A stretch of DNA of 22,400 nucleotides from an uncultured Tissierellia bacterium (GTDB taxonomy: Bacteria > Bacillota > Clostridia > Tissierellales > Peptoniphilaceae): the NCBI GenBank assembly GCA_902489375.1, contig CABTZP010000010.1:1-22400 (forward strand), read 5' to 3'. Under the pieces are notes generated by a model. That model was not told where the DNA came from. It searched no databases and worked only from the letters and a program-made list of their open reading frames with translations. Shown piece after piece: positions 7,851-15,087 of the stretch (position 1 is the first letter of the stretch; each line of letters begins with the position of its first letter). The position numbers were made by a program, and so were the translations under genes.

Positions 7851-8879
7851 TTGAATTATATCGACTGGATCCGTCAAGTTGATCAAAATCAGGTCAGAGG
7901 AGCCTATCTGGTCCTCGCCGCTGAGCCTTTTTTATGGGATTCCATGAAAAAAATTCTCAAGGATCAGGTCTTGGGGGGAAAGTACCTGGACTTTAACTAT
8001 CAGATTGACGATTTTTCCACCCAACCCTTGGAAGACTTCATCGGATCCGCAGAGACTCTTCCGTTTTTTCTGAATAAAAAAGTCGTCATCGCAGAGCACC
8101 TGCCCTTAGAAAAAGGACAGGTGAAGGAATATGAGGAAAAGCTGTTGGGCCTGGCCAGCTATGTAAAAAAAGCAAATCCCTCTTCCCTTCTTTTTTTTCA
8201 ATTTGACGGGGGCCTTCCTTTTAAAGGGAAAGCCTATAAAGCCCTGGAACCCGCCCTTCAAATTGTCCGCCTCGCTCGCTTAAATGAAAAAGAGCTTCAT
8301 CGCTTTATCATCAAACGTCTGCAAGCAAAAGGTCTTCAAGTTGAAAAAAGCCTGCCTCCTTTTCTTGCTGAACGCTCTTTTTATCTGACCCGTCCCTCGG
8401 AGACCAGCCTTTACCAGCTAGCCAATATGGTCGATGCGGTTTCTGGGCTGGCGGAAGAGGGAAGGGTGACTTTAAAAGCGGGACAGAGTCTTTTTTCGGA
8501 TCCGGTGGAGGAAAATATTTTCAAGCTCATGGATGCCATTTCCAGAAAAGATGGGTGTCAGGCCATTCACTATTTAGTGGGTTTTGAGCAGGTCAAAGAA
8601 GATCCCATTCGAATCTTTTATATGACCGTCCGTCAGATCCGTCTTCTCCTCGGGGTCAAGGGGATAAAGTCCAAAAGGCTTTCGCCGGCGCAGGGGATGG
8701 GAATGCTGGGAATTTCAGCCTTTGAATATCGCAAAATCGAATCTGCCGTAGACCGGTTCACCCTGGAGGAACTTATTTTTCTTCATGAAAAACTGTTTCA
8801 AATGGAAATCGATCTCAAGACCAAGCCCTTTGATATGGCATTGGCCCTGGAAATATTTTTTGGTGCATTAGGGAACTGA
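7851..8879 (+). CDS. holA: DNA polymerase III subunit delta HolA
   Basis: A 342-residue delta subunit, part of the clamp loader that opens the sliding clamp. N-terminal AAA+-like region (YLVLAAEPFLWDSMKKIL), a central region with LNEKELHRFI, and an all-helical C-terminal domain (DPIRIFYMTVRQIRLLL ...) match the family in order and length. The subunit lacks a Walker A motif, as is normal for delta. The start is TTG at 7851 with AAGGGGAG just upstream; no ATG lies near the family N terminus. It begins 24 bp after potD on the same strand without an obvious terminator or promoter, so it may be read from the pot operon. holA next to rpsT is a conserved Firmicutes arrangement. Confidence 0.88.
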   Translation: MNYIDWIRQVDQNQVRGAYLVLAAEPFLWDSMKKILKDQVLGGKYLDFNYQIDDFSTQPLEDFIGSAETLPFFLNKKVVIAEHLPLEKGQVKEYEEKLLGLASYVKKANPSSLLFFQFDGGLPFKGKAYKALEPALQIVRLARLNEKELHRFIIKRLQAKGLQVEKSLPPFLAERSFYLTRPSETSLYQLANMVDAVSGLAEEGRVTLKAGQSLFSDPVEENIFKLMDAISRKDGCQAIHYLVGFEQVKEDPIRIFYMTVRQIRLLLGVKGIKSKRLSPAQGMGMLGISAFEYRKIESAVDRFTLEELIFLHEKLFQMEIDLKTKPFDMALALEIFFGALGN

Positions 8880-8914
8880 GGGATCAGGAAAGGCGGGGAA
8901 GAAAGAGAAAAAAA

Positions 8915-8943
8915 TTGGCCTTTTTTTTAGATTATGGTATACT
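8915..8943 (+). promoter_or_regulatory. Promoter of rpsT
   Basis: TTGGCC (8915-8920), a 17-base spacer and TATACT (8938-8943) preceded by TGG, an extended -10. Transcription would start near 8950, about 40 bases before the rpsT start. Confidence 0.75.
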
Positions 8944-8988
8944 CTCTTAGTATCTTAAAATTCTGATGACGCAAGGAGGTGAAAGCAC

Positions 8989-9252
8989 ATGGCAAATATT
9001 AAGTCAGCGATCAAACGTATTCAAATTGCAGAGCGCAACACCAGCCGGAATCGCAGTGCGCGTTCTGAAATTAAAACGTATACAAAAAAGTTTAATGAGG
9101 CAATCGAAAAGGGCGCTACCGATGAGGCGCAGGATCTTTTGAAGCTTCTGGATAAAAAACTGAAACGTGCTTCGCTGAAAAGCGCGATTTCCAAAAATTA
9201 CGCGAACCGTCATCTCAGTCAGTTGCAAAAAAAATTAAACGCTGCCCGCTAA
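8989..9252 (+). CDS. rpsT: 30S ribosomal protein S20
   Basis: An 87-residue basic, helical protein starting MANIKSAIKRI, the S20 hallmark, with NRSARSEIKTYTKKF and a C-terminal SAISKNYANRHLSQLQKKLN. It binds 16S rRNA in the small subunit. AAGGAGG stands about eight bases before ATG. It is a single-gene unit with its own promoter and terminator. Confidence 0.97.
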   Translation: MANIKSAIKRIQIAERNTSRNRSARSEIKTYTKKFNEAIEKGATDEAQDLLKLLDKKLKRASLKSAISKNYANRHLSQLQKKLNAAR

Positions 9253-9271
9253 AAATTTAAAATCAGACCGC

Positions 9272-9300
9272 AAAGAGTAATTGTAAGATTACTCTTTTTT
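9272..9300 (+). terminator. Rho-independent terminator of rpsT
   Basis: A perfect 10-bp stem AAAGAGTAAT / ATTACTCTTT (9272-9281 with 9288-9297), loop TGTAAG, running into TTTTTT at 9295-9300. It lies 20 bases after the rpsT stop. Confidence 0.88.
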
Positions 9301-9404
9301 CTTGCTCAAAATCGTAAGGGAAAAGACATTTTTGGCTTTTTATGTAAGAAATTGGGCGGAGAATGGCGATTTTTACGGGCAGGCTCTTTTTTTTGATCTT
9401 CCTG

Positions 9405-9413
9405 TGTTATACT
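9405..9413 (+). promoter_or_regulatory. Extended -10 promoter for the signal peptidase genes
   Basis: TGTTATACT (9405-9413) is a perfect TGn-extended -10. No good -35 sits 16-18 bases upstream; TTGATC at 9393 is only nine bases away. Transcription would start near 9420, about 30 bases before the start codon. Confidence 0.5.
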
Positions 9414-9451
9414 TTTGTAATAGGTATGCATTTATTACAGTAAAGGAATTG

Positions 9452-11368
9452 ATGATTATGGATAAACAATTCGATCAGTCTACTGATCCTCTAGAAAAAA
9501 AAGAGATGGGGCCTGAATCCACACAGGGCTTTGATCTTCAGGCTCAAATAAACGCTATGGTTCAGGGAAAAAGCGCTGAGCTGGAGAGGGAAAAACCAGC
9601 TTATGAAAAGCCGGCTCGTCCGAAGCCAAGGGTTGAAGAAAGGTTTGTCCAGCCAATCGAGGAGAATTCCCCCAGGCAAAGACCGCAGCCGCGGGTCCGT
9701 CGGCCCGGGCAGCGGGAAGATTTTCGCCCTTCACGGGAAGGTGAAAGTGAAGGTCGACCAAGAATGAGAAGGGTCCCTCAAAACCGGAGGGAAAATCGGC
9801 CTGTCCGAGGGGAAGAAGGGCAAAGACCCAACCGAAGGACCTATCGAAGAAGCCAGAGTATGGCGCAAAGGCAAAATCGCTGGGGAGTGGAAGATCAGGG
9901 CTATGATCCCCTGATGGATGGCTTCGACCAGGAAAAGCTGAGCGATCGGCTGCCCGAAGATGTTTGTGAAACCATGCCCAAGGAGCTGGGAAAGAGAATT
10001 CCGGGCCTGGGGATTCCCTCGGCGGAGTTTACGGCAAAAGATCGGCCCGAGGAGATCCGAAGACAAGAAAAGCTGGAGGAAAATCAGCCTTTATCGAAAG
10101 AAGAAACCCGGGAAATTCCCGTCAGTCGCCCATCGATTGAACCGGTGGAAATACCAGAAAGAGATCAGTTCCAGCCTTATTATCCTGAAGATCAGGTTTT
10201 TTCTGAAGAATATGAAGCAGACGAACAAATCGTTGATCAGGGCCGGGAAGATCGCTCTTATAAAGAAGAACATTATCCTCAAATGCCGGACGATGTCTGT
10301 GAGACGATGCCGAAAGAAGTTGGGAAACGAATCCCCGGATTAGGGATTCCTGCCGCGCAAGAAACGGCAAAAGATCGGCCGGAAGAGATCTGGCAAGAAA
10401 ATAGGGATGCCGAGGAAAGCGAAGAAGAATTAGACGCTCAGCCTTCTTCGGAAGAAACGCTTTCGAAAATCCAGAGAAAAAGACCTTCCGCCGTGAGAAA
10501 AAAGACAAAAAGACCGCCTGTTCAGGAGATTTCTGAAGAAGAATCAGAAGAGGGGTTTGAAGAAGAGCCGGAGAAAGAAGAAACGCCGAAAAAAGGACTT
10601 TTCCATCGGAAAAGAAAAGAAAAGCCTAAAAAAAAGAGTCAGCTGCAACCTGTGGACGAAGACGAGGCGACAGAAAATCTCTCTCCCCTTTTGGTCGATC
10701 GTCCCAGAACCAAAGATAATGAGGAGGACCTCACCCGTAAAATCGATCGCCGGGAAATTCAGCGCTTGGAATCAGAAGAAGATGATGACCTTGAAGATGA
10801 GGATGAATATCTTGACGAAGGCGATGAAGAGGAAGAAAAGCCATCCGGTTTCGCTCGATTCTTTAAAGAGTGGCTGGTCCCCGTTATTATTGCCGTCGCC
10901 CTAGCGATGATCATCAATGTCTTTTTGGGCGGGGCGACCCTGGTCAAAGGGGAGTCAATGGAACCGACCCTGCACAATAAAGAAGTTTTGATTGTCTCTA
11001 AAATTCCCACTTATACCGGAAAGTTTAATCGGTCGGATATCGTGATTTTAGATAGCCCGGATAAGAAAGACGAATATTATGTAAAAAGGATTATTGGTCT
11101 TCCCGGTGAGAAGGTGGATATTGTTGACGGTCACGTCTTTATCAATGAAAAACTCCTGAAAGAGTATTATGTTGATGACCTGCCCACCGAGATCTATGAG
11201 GATTCTACTTGGAAGCTGGGCGAAGACGAATACTTTGTAATGGGAGATAACCGCAAACCTGGCGCTTCCAATGACAGTCGTCTCTTTGGACCGATAAAAA
11301 GAACGGCCATGGAAGAAGTTGCCCGTTTCCGCATTTTCCCCTTCTCAAAGATTCGCAGCTTTTACTGA
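9452..11368 (+). CDS. lepB: Type I signal peptidase with a ~470-residue disordered N-terminal tail
   Basis: A 638-residue protein. The C-terminal ~170 residues are a signal peptidase I (family S26) that cleaves signal peptides of exported proteins: one membrane anchor (about 474-496, WLVPVIIAVALAMIINVFL), nucleophile in GESMEPTL (S502), general-base lysine in YYVKRIIGLPGE (K545) and the GDNR ... NDSRLFG box. Everything before the anchor is low-complexity and predicted cytoplasmic: a short possible helix (25-45), an Arg/Pro-rich basic stretch (55-144), two copies of a ~33-residue motif (170-202 and 281-313), a Lys/Glu-rich stretch (about 330-440) and a strongly acidic run (440-462) next to the membrane. 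Ordinary Firmicutes enzymes are about 170-200 residues. The frame is open back to 9302, but ATG 9452 is chosen because AAAGGAA lies five bases upstream. A second SPase gene follows 31 bp later. Confidence 0.9.
   Translation: MIMDKQFDQSTDPLEKKEMGPESTQGFDLQAQINAMVQGKSAELEREKPAYEKPARPKPRVEERFVQPIEENSPRQRPQPRVRRPGQREDFRPSREGESEGRPRMRRVPQNRRENRPVRGEEGQRPNRRTYRRSQSMAQRQNRWGVEDQGYDPLMDGFDQEKLSDRLPEDVCETMPKELGKRIPGLGIPSAEFTAKDRPEEIRRQEKLEENQPLSKEETREIPVSRPSIEPVEIPERDQFQPYYPEDQVFSEEYEADEQIVDQGREDRSYKEEHYPQMPDDVCETMPKEVGKRIPGLGIPAAQETAKDRPEEIWQENRDAEESEEELDAQPSSEETLSKIQRKRPSAVRKKTKRPPVQEISEEESEEGFEEEPEKEETPKKGLFHRKRKEKPKKKSQLQPVDEDEATENLSPLLVDRPRTKDNEEDLTRKIDRREIQRLESEEDDDLEDEDEYLDEGDEEEEKPSGFARFFKEWLVPVIIAVALAMIINVFLGGATLVKGESMEPTLHNKEVLIVSKIPTYTGKFNRSDIVILDSPDKKDEYYVKRIIGLPGEKVDIVDGHVFINEKLLKEYYVDDLPTEIYEDSTWKLGEDEYFVMGDNRKPGASNDSRLFGPIKRTAMEEVARFRIFPFSKIRSFY
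9959..10057 (+). repeat. Copy 1 of a 33-residue motif in the signal peptidase tail
   Basis: Encodes residues 170-202: DVCETMPKE, then L, then GKRIPGLGIP, a variable SAEF and TAKDRPEEI. It matches copy 2 at 29 of 33 residues. The preceding residues (LPED here, MPDD in copy 2) are also similar. I do not recognise the motif from any named family. Confidence 0.85.
10292..10390 (+). repeat. Copy 2 of the 33-residue motif in the signal peptidase tail
   Basis: Encodes residues 281-313: DVCETMPKE, then V, GKRIPGLGIP, AAQE and TAKDRPEEI. It lies 111 residues after copy 1. Most codons shared with copy 1 differ at the third position (for example GTT/GTC, ACC/ACG, CTG versus GTT, AGA/CGA), so this is an old duplication held at protein level and not a recent DNA repeat. 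Confidence 0.85.
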
Positions 11369-11399
11369 TCTAGGAACATGACTCGCAGGCGAGGACCCT

Positions 11400-12002
11400 A
11401 TGGTGAAAAGATCCCGACAGGTTTACCCGTCAAAAAGAAAGAAGCCCGGCAGGAAAAGCCGGGCTTCTTGGAATTTTCAATGGAAGATCCTGACCCGAAT
11501 TTTCTTTGCGGCGCTTCTGATCGCCTTTTTGATTACTCATTTCCTTCTCTCCTCCACCCGAGTTGAGGGAAGGTCCATGGCGCCCACGCTTCAAGAGGGA
11601 GACCGTCTTTTTGTTGATAAGATGGGGACCCGGATTTCTGCCTTGCACCGGGGCGATATCATTGTTTTTCGGTCTCCAGATGAGAACAAGGATTACATCA
11701 AACGGATCATCGCCTTTCCCCAGGAATATGTACAGATTGATGAAGGGCTGGTGTATATCAATGGAAAACGTCTCGATGAACCATATATTGATTCGGCCTA
11801 TACGCACACTTCAGATCATAAAGAGTGGTATGTCGGGGAAGATCAGGTTTTCGTTTTAGGGGACAATCGGGCGGAAGGGGCCAGCCGGGATAGCCGGGCG
11901 TTCGGCCCGATTGAGCGAAGCGCTCTAAAAGGGCACGCCTTTTTCCGCTATCTTCCGATTGGCCGAATGGGGGGGATGAACAAAGATGTCTTATCAAAGT
12001 GA
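11400..12002 (+). CDS. lepB: Type I signal peptidase, short form
   Basis: A 200-residue signal peptidase I of normal size. A basic N-terminal segment (1-28, many Lys/Arg) precedes one membrane anchor (about 29-50); then the nucleophile in GRSMAPTL (S59), the lysine in DYIKRIIAFP (K101) and GDNRAEGASRDSRAFG. The catalytic domain faces outside. AGGA lies about five bases before ATG 11400. The gene is 31 bp after the long paralogue and its last 17 bases overlap lepA, so the three genes are probably one transcript. Codons 14-23 contain a strong hairpin described separately. The paralogue pair may differ in substrates; nothing in the sequence says how. Confidence 0.93.
   Translation: MVKRSRQVYPSKRKKPGRKSRASWNFQWKILTRIFFAALLIAFLITHFLLSSTRVEGRSMAPTLQEGDRLFVDKMGTRISALHRGDIIVFRSPDENKDYIKRIIAFPQEYVQIDEGLVYINGKRLDEPYIDSAYTHTSDHKEWYVGEDQVFVLGDNRAEGASRDSRAFGPIERSALKGHAFFRYLPIGRMGGMNKDVLSK
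11441..11467 (+). other. Perfect GC-rich hairpin inside the lepB2 coding start
   Basis: GAAGCCCGGC (11441-11450) pairs perfectly with GCCGGGCTTC (11458-11467) around a seven-base AGGAAAA loop, a 10-bp stem with seven G-C pairs. It encodes part of the basic N-terminal segment. No T run follows (TTGGAATTTTC), so it is not a classical terminator. It lies about 40 bases after the start codon. Confidence 0.7.
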
Positions 12003-13797
12003 ACAAATTCGAAATTTCTGTATTATTGCCCACATTGATCACGGCAAGTCAACCCTGGCTGACCGGCTCATTGAGGACACCGGCACGGTAACAAAAAGAG
12101 AAATGAAAGAACAGATCCTAGATTCAATGGATCTGGAAAGAGAGCGGGGCATTACCATCAAGCTCAAAGCCGTGAAGCTTTTCTACCAGGCAAAGGATGG
12201 GAAGCTTTATGTCTTAAACCTCATTGATACGCCGGGACATGTTGACTTTAATTACGAAGTTTCCCGGTCCCTGGCAGCTTGCGAGGGCGCGATTCTCATT
12301 GTCGATGCTTCACAGGGGGTTGAAGCGCAAACTTTAGGCAATACCTATCTTGCGCTGGAGCAAAATCTGGAAATTTTGCCGGTCATTAATAAAATCGACC
12401 TTCCCTCTGCGGATATTGAATTTACAAAAGAGGAAATTGAGGAGGTTCTTGGCTTTGACACCGATGAGATTCCCCTTATTTCCGCAAAAAACGGACTTAA
12501 TATTGGAGCCGTTTTGGAAGATATCGTCCAAAATGTTCCCCCGCCAGAAGGAAAAAAGGATGCCCCATTAAAAGCCCTGGTCTTTGATTCTTATTATGAC
12601 TTTTACAAGGGGGTTGTTCTTTTTATCCGTATCGTGGATGGGTCGATTCGGGCAGGAATGACCATCCGTCTGATGGCAACGGGAAAGGAATACCTTGTCG
12701 ATGAAGTCGGTTACAACGCCGGAAAACATGTTCCGACCGAGGAACTGATCACCGGAGATGTCGGCTATCTTGTGGCGGCGATTAAAACGGTTGGAGATGC
12801 TCGGGTAGGCGATACGATCACGGACGCCGACCATCCCGCACAAGAGCCGCTTCCCGGTTATCATGAGGTTTTGCCGATGGTTTATGCGGGGATTTATCCC
12901 TCGGAAACAGAAAGCGTCAATTCCGTCCGAGATGCCTTAGAAAAACTTCAGGTCAATGATGCTTCTTTAGTTTTTGAAAAAGAAAGCTCCATCGCCCTGG
13001 GCTTCGGCTTTCGCTGCGGATTTTTAGGGATGCTCCACATGGAAATTGTTCAGGAACGATTAGCCAGAGAGTTTAACCTAGATATTATTTCCACGGCGCC
13101 TTCGGTTATTTACAAGGTTCACGATCATGACGGAAAGGTCATGGAAATCCAAAATCCAGCTGATTTTCCGGACCCCACAGACTATGAATACGTGGAGGAG
13201 CCGATCGCGAAAGTTTCTGTGCTGACCCCCAATGACTTTGTGGGAACCGTCATGGATCTTTGCCAGGAAAGACGGGGGATCTATAAAAACATGGAATACC
13301 TGGATACCCGGAGGGTCGAAATTCATTATGAGATCCCTCTGAATGAGGTCATCTATAATTTCTTTGATGCTTTAAAATCAAAGACCCGGGGCTATGCCTC
13401 CTTGGATTATGAACTCAAGGATTATGAAAAATCAGACCTTGTCAAGCTTGATATTCTGATCAACGGAGAGCCGGTCGACGCGCTTTCTCTGATTGTTCAT
13501 GAATCCAGAGCCTATCCTGAAGGCAGGAGAATTTGCCAGAAGCTCAAAGAGGAGATTCCCCGCCACCAGTTTCCGATTCCCATTCAGGCGGCCCAGGGAG
13601 GACGGATTATTGCCCGGGAGACGGTTTCCGCGGTCAGAAAGGATGTCTTAGCCAAGTGCTATGGGGGAGATATTTCCAGGAAAAAGAAGTTATTAGAAAA
13701 GCAGAAGGAAGGAAAGAAGAGAATGCAGCAGGTGGGAAGTGTATCGGTTCCGAAAACAGCCTTCCTTTCCGTCCTTAAGTATGATGAAAATGACTGA
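11986..13797 (+). CDS. lepA: Elongation factor 4 (LepA), ribosomal back-translocase GTPase
   Basis: A 603-residue translational GTPase. G1 AHIDHGKST (15-23), G3 DTPGH (81-85) and G4 NKID (135-138) are intact. EF-G-like domains follow and the LepA-specific C-terminal domain ends KKRMQQVGSVSVPKTAFLSVLK. Length fits the family (~600). It acts on the ribosome, by published work in back-translocation and 30S maturation. It overlaps lepB2 by 17 bases, with a G-rich stretch about ten bases before ATG, so translation is likely coupled. lepA and lepB are also neighbours in E. coli, in the reverse order. Confidence 0.97.
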   Translation: MSYQSEQIRNFCIIAHIDHGKSTLADRLIEDTGTVTKREMKEQILDSMDLERERGITIKLKAVKLFYQAKDGKLYVLNLIDTPGHVDFNYEVSRSLAACEGAILIVDASQGVEAQTLGNTYLALEQNLEILPVINKIDLPSADIEFTKEEIEEVLGFDTDEIPLISAKNGLNIGAVLEDIVQNVPPPEGKKDAPLKALVFDSYYDFYKGVVLFIRIVDGSIRAGMTIRLMATGKEYLVDEVGYNAGKHVPTEELITGDVGYLVAAIKTVGDARVGDTITDADHPAQEPLPGYHEVLPMVYAGIYPSETESVNSVRDALEKLQVNDASLVFEKESSIALGFGFRCGFLGMLHMEIVQERLAREFNLDIISTAPSVIYKVHDHDGKVMEIQNPADFPDPTDYEYVEEPIAKVSVLTPNDFVGTVMDLCQERRGIYKNMEYLDTRRVEIHYEIPLNEVIYNFFDALKSKTRGYASLDYELKDYEKSDLVKLDILINGEPVDALSLIVHESRAYPEGRRICQKLKEEIPRHQFPIPIQAAQGGRIIARETVSAVRKDVLAKCYGGDISRKKKLLEKQKEGKKRMQQVGSVSVPKTAFLSVLKYDEND

Positions 13798-14974
13798 TCA
13801 GCCTCGGCCGCTTGGCCTATACCTTCATATTCCTTTCTGCAAGGAAAGGTGCTCCTACTGTGACTTTTTAACCTTTGCCCATGCAGAAGAATGGCAAAAT
13901 GCCTATATTGAAGCCCTGTGCCGGGAAATGGAAACTCTTTCCCGGCGGGGCTTTTTTATCCCCTACGAAGTCGATACGATTTATATCGGCGGAGGGACCC
14001 CTTCGATCTTGCCTGCCCATCTTTTGGATAAGCTCACTGTGGCCATTCGAAAATTTATTCTTTTTGATGCTCAGAAAGGCCCCAAAGAATGGACCATTGA
14101 AGCGAATCCAGGAAATTTAAACGAAGAAAAAATGGAAATCCTCAAAAAGGCCGGCGTAAACCGCATTTCTCTTGGGGTTCAAACAACGAATCCCTTTCTC
14201 CTTCATCAGTGTCATCGATCCTATAAAAAAGAAGATATCCTGCGCGAGCTGGAAGATTTAAAAAATGCGGGCATCCGCCGGATAAATATGGATTTTATCT
14301 ATGGCTTTCCCGGACAGACGACGGAAACCATCAAAGAAGATCTCTCTTTTATTCGTCAGGCTTGCCCCGGTCATCTTTCCTGGTACAGTCTGATTCTGGA
14401 AGAAAAAACTCTTTTAAAATACTGGATTGATCAAAAGACCCTTCTCCCCCTTAAGGAAGAGGAGGAGCTTGGGCTGATGAATTGCGCTTTTGAGGGTCTT
14501 CAGGATTTGGGCTATCAGCGCTATGAAATTTCAAACTTTGCTTTTCCGGGGGAAGAGTCCCTTCATAATTTAAAATATTGGTCAGGAGAGGAGTATCTGG
14601 GTCTAGGCCTTGGGGCAGCTTCGTATATTCAAAAGGAAAGGGTTAACGAGGAAAGGAACCTTCATTTATATATAAGCAAGGCGATGGAGGGAAAAAGGAC
14701 CTGGACCCGGGAAAAGAGAACCCCTGAAGAGGATCTTTTTGAACAGGTCATGATGGGCTTTCGAAAAACCCAAGGGATCCTTTTCAGTGATTTTGAGAAG
14801 AAAAACCATCGCTCTCTCCTTTCCTTCGGGGGAGAATATTTTCAAAAGGCCAAAAAAGAAGGCTTGCTGGACTGGGACGAACAAAGAGCCTGGCTTAGTC
14901 CCCGCGGCCTTTTGCTTCAAAATCTTTTTTTATCGGATTTTCTGCTTTTCTTAGAAAAAAACCCTCGCCCATAG
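13790..14974 (+). CDS. hemW: Heme chaperone HemW (radical SAM, HemN-like)
   Basis: A radical SAM protein of 394 residues. The cluster motif is FCKERCSYC (C17, C21, C24), then GGGTPS (67-72), a radical SAM barrel and a HemN-type C-terminal domain. HemW proteins bind heme and pass it to membrane proteins; older annotation as oxygen-independent coproporphyrinogen oxidase is common. The position after lepA and before hrcA is the conserved Firmicutes location. The start is uncertain: ATG 13781, 13784 and 13790 are in frame and no clear Shine-Dalgarno is present. 13790 overlaps the lepA stop and gives the usual short N terminus, suggesting translational coupling. Confidence 0.88.
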   Translation: MTDQPRPLGLYLHIPFCKERCSYCDFLTFAHAEEWQNAYIEALCREMETLSRRGFFIPYEVDTIYIGGGTPSILPAHLLDKLTVAIRKFILFDAQKGPKEWTIEANPGNLNEEKMEILKKAGVNRISLGVQTTNPFLLHQCHRSYKKEDILRELEDLKNAGIRRINMDFIYGFPGQTTETIKEDLSFIRQACPGHLSWYSLILEEKTLLKYWIDQKTLLPLKEEEELGLMNCAFEGLQDLGYQRYEISNFAFPGEESLHNLKYWSGEEYLGLGLGAASYIQKERVNEERNLHLYISKAMEGKRTWTREKRTPEEDLFEQVMMGFRKTQGILFSDFEKKNHRSLLSFGGEYFQKAKKEGLLDWDEQRAWLSPRGLLLQNLFLSDFLLFLEKNPRP

Positions 14975-14984
14975 CCCTTGCCCC

Positions 14985-15013
14985 TTGACAGGGGAAGTCA
15001 AAGTCGGTATCAT
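14985..15013 (+). promoter_or_regulatory. Sigma-A promoter of the hrcA-grpE-dnaK operon
   Basis: A consensus TTGACA (14985-14990), a 17-base spacer and TATCAT (15008-15013). Transcription would start near 15020, inside the CIRCE operator, so bound HrcA should block it. Confidence 0.88.
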
Positions 15014-15017
15014 TACA

Positions 15018-15044
15018 TTAGCACTCAGTTAGTAAGAGTGATAA
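15018..15044 (+). promoter_or_regulatory. CIRCE operator (HrcA binding site)
   Basis: TTAGCACTC (15018-15026), nine bases, GAGTGATAA (15036-15044). This is the CIRCE inverted repeat with one departure from the perfect GAGTGCTAA in the right arm. It begins five bases after the -10 box and stands before hrcA itself, the classic autoregulated arrangement released on heat shock. Confidence 0.95.
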
Positions 15045-15087
15045 CAAAACCCATTTCAAAAATATGGAGAGGAAAGGAGAAGGACCC

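Noticed and set aside
9302..9451. N-terminal extension of the long signal peptidase by 50 residues
   Set aside because: It begins right at the rpsT terminator, has no ribosome binding site and crosses the extended -10 promoter; ATG 9452 has AAAGGAA upstream.
10122..10508. Antisense open frame of 128 residues within the signal peptidase tail
   Set aside because: Opposite-strand shadow of a codon-biased, Glu/Lys-rich gene; no ribosome binding site or recognisable protein.
11441..11467. Terminator between the signal peptidase genes
   Set aside because: The stem is strong but has no T run and lies inside a coding sequence whose frame continues intact.
11378..11566. Short plus-strand frame between the two signal peptidases
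   Set aside because: Overlaps the real lepB2 in another frame and has no family resemblance.
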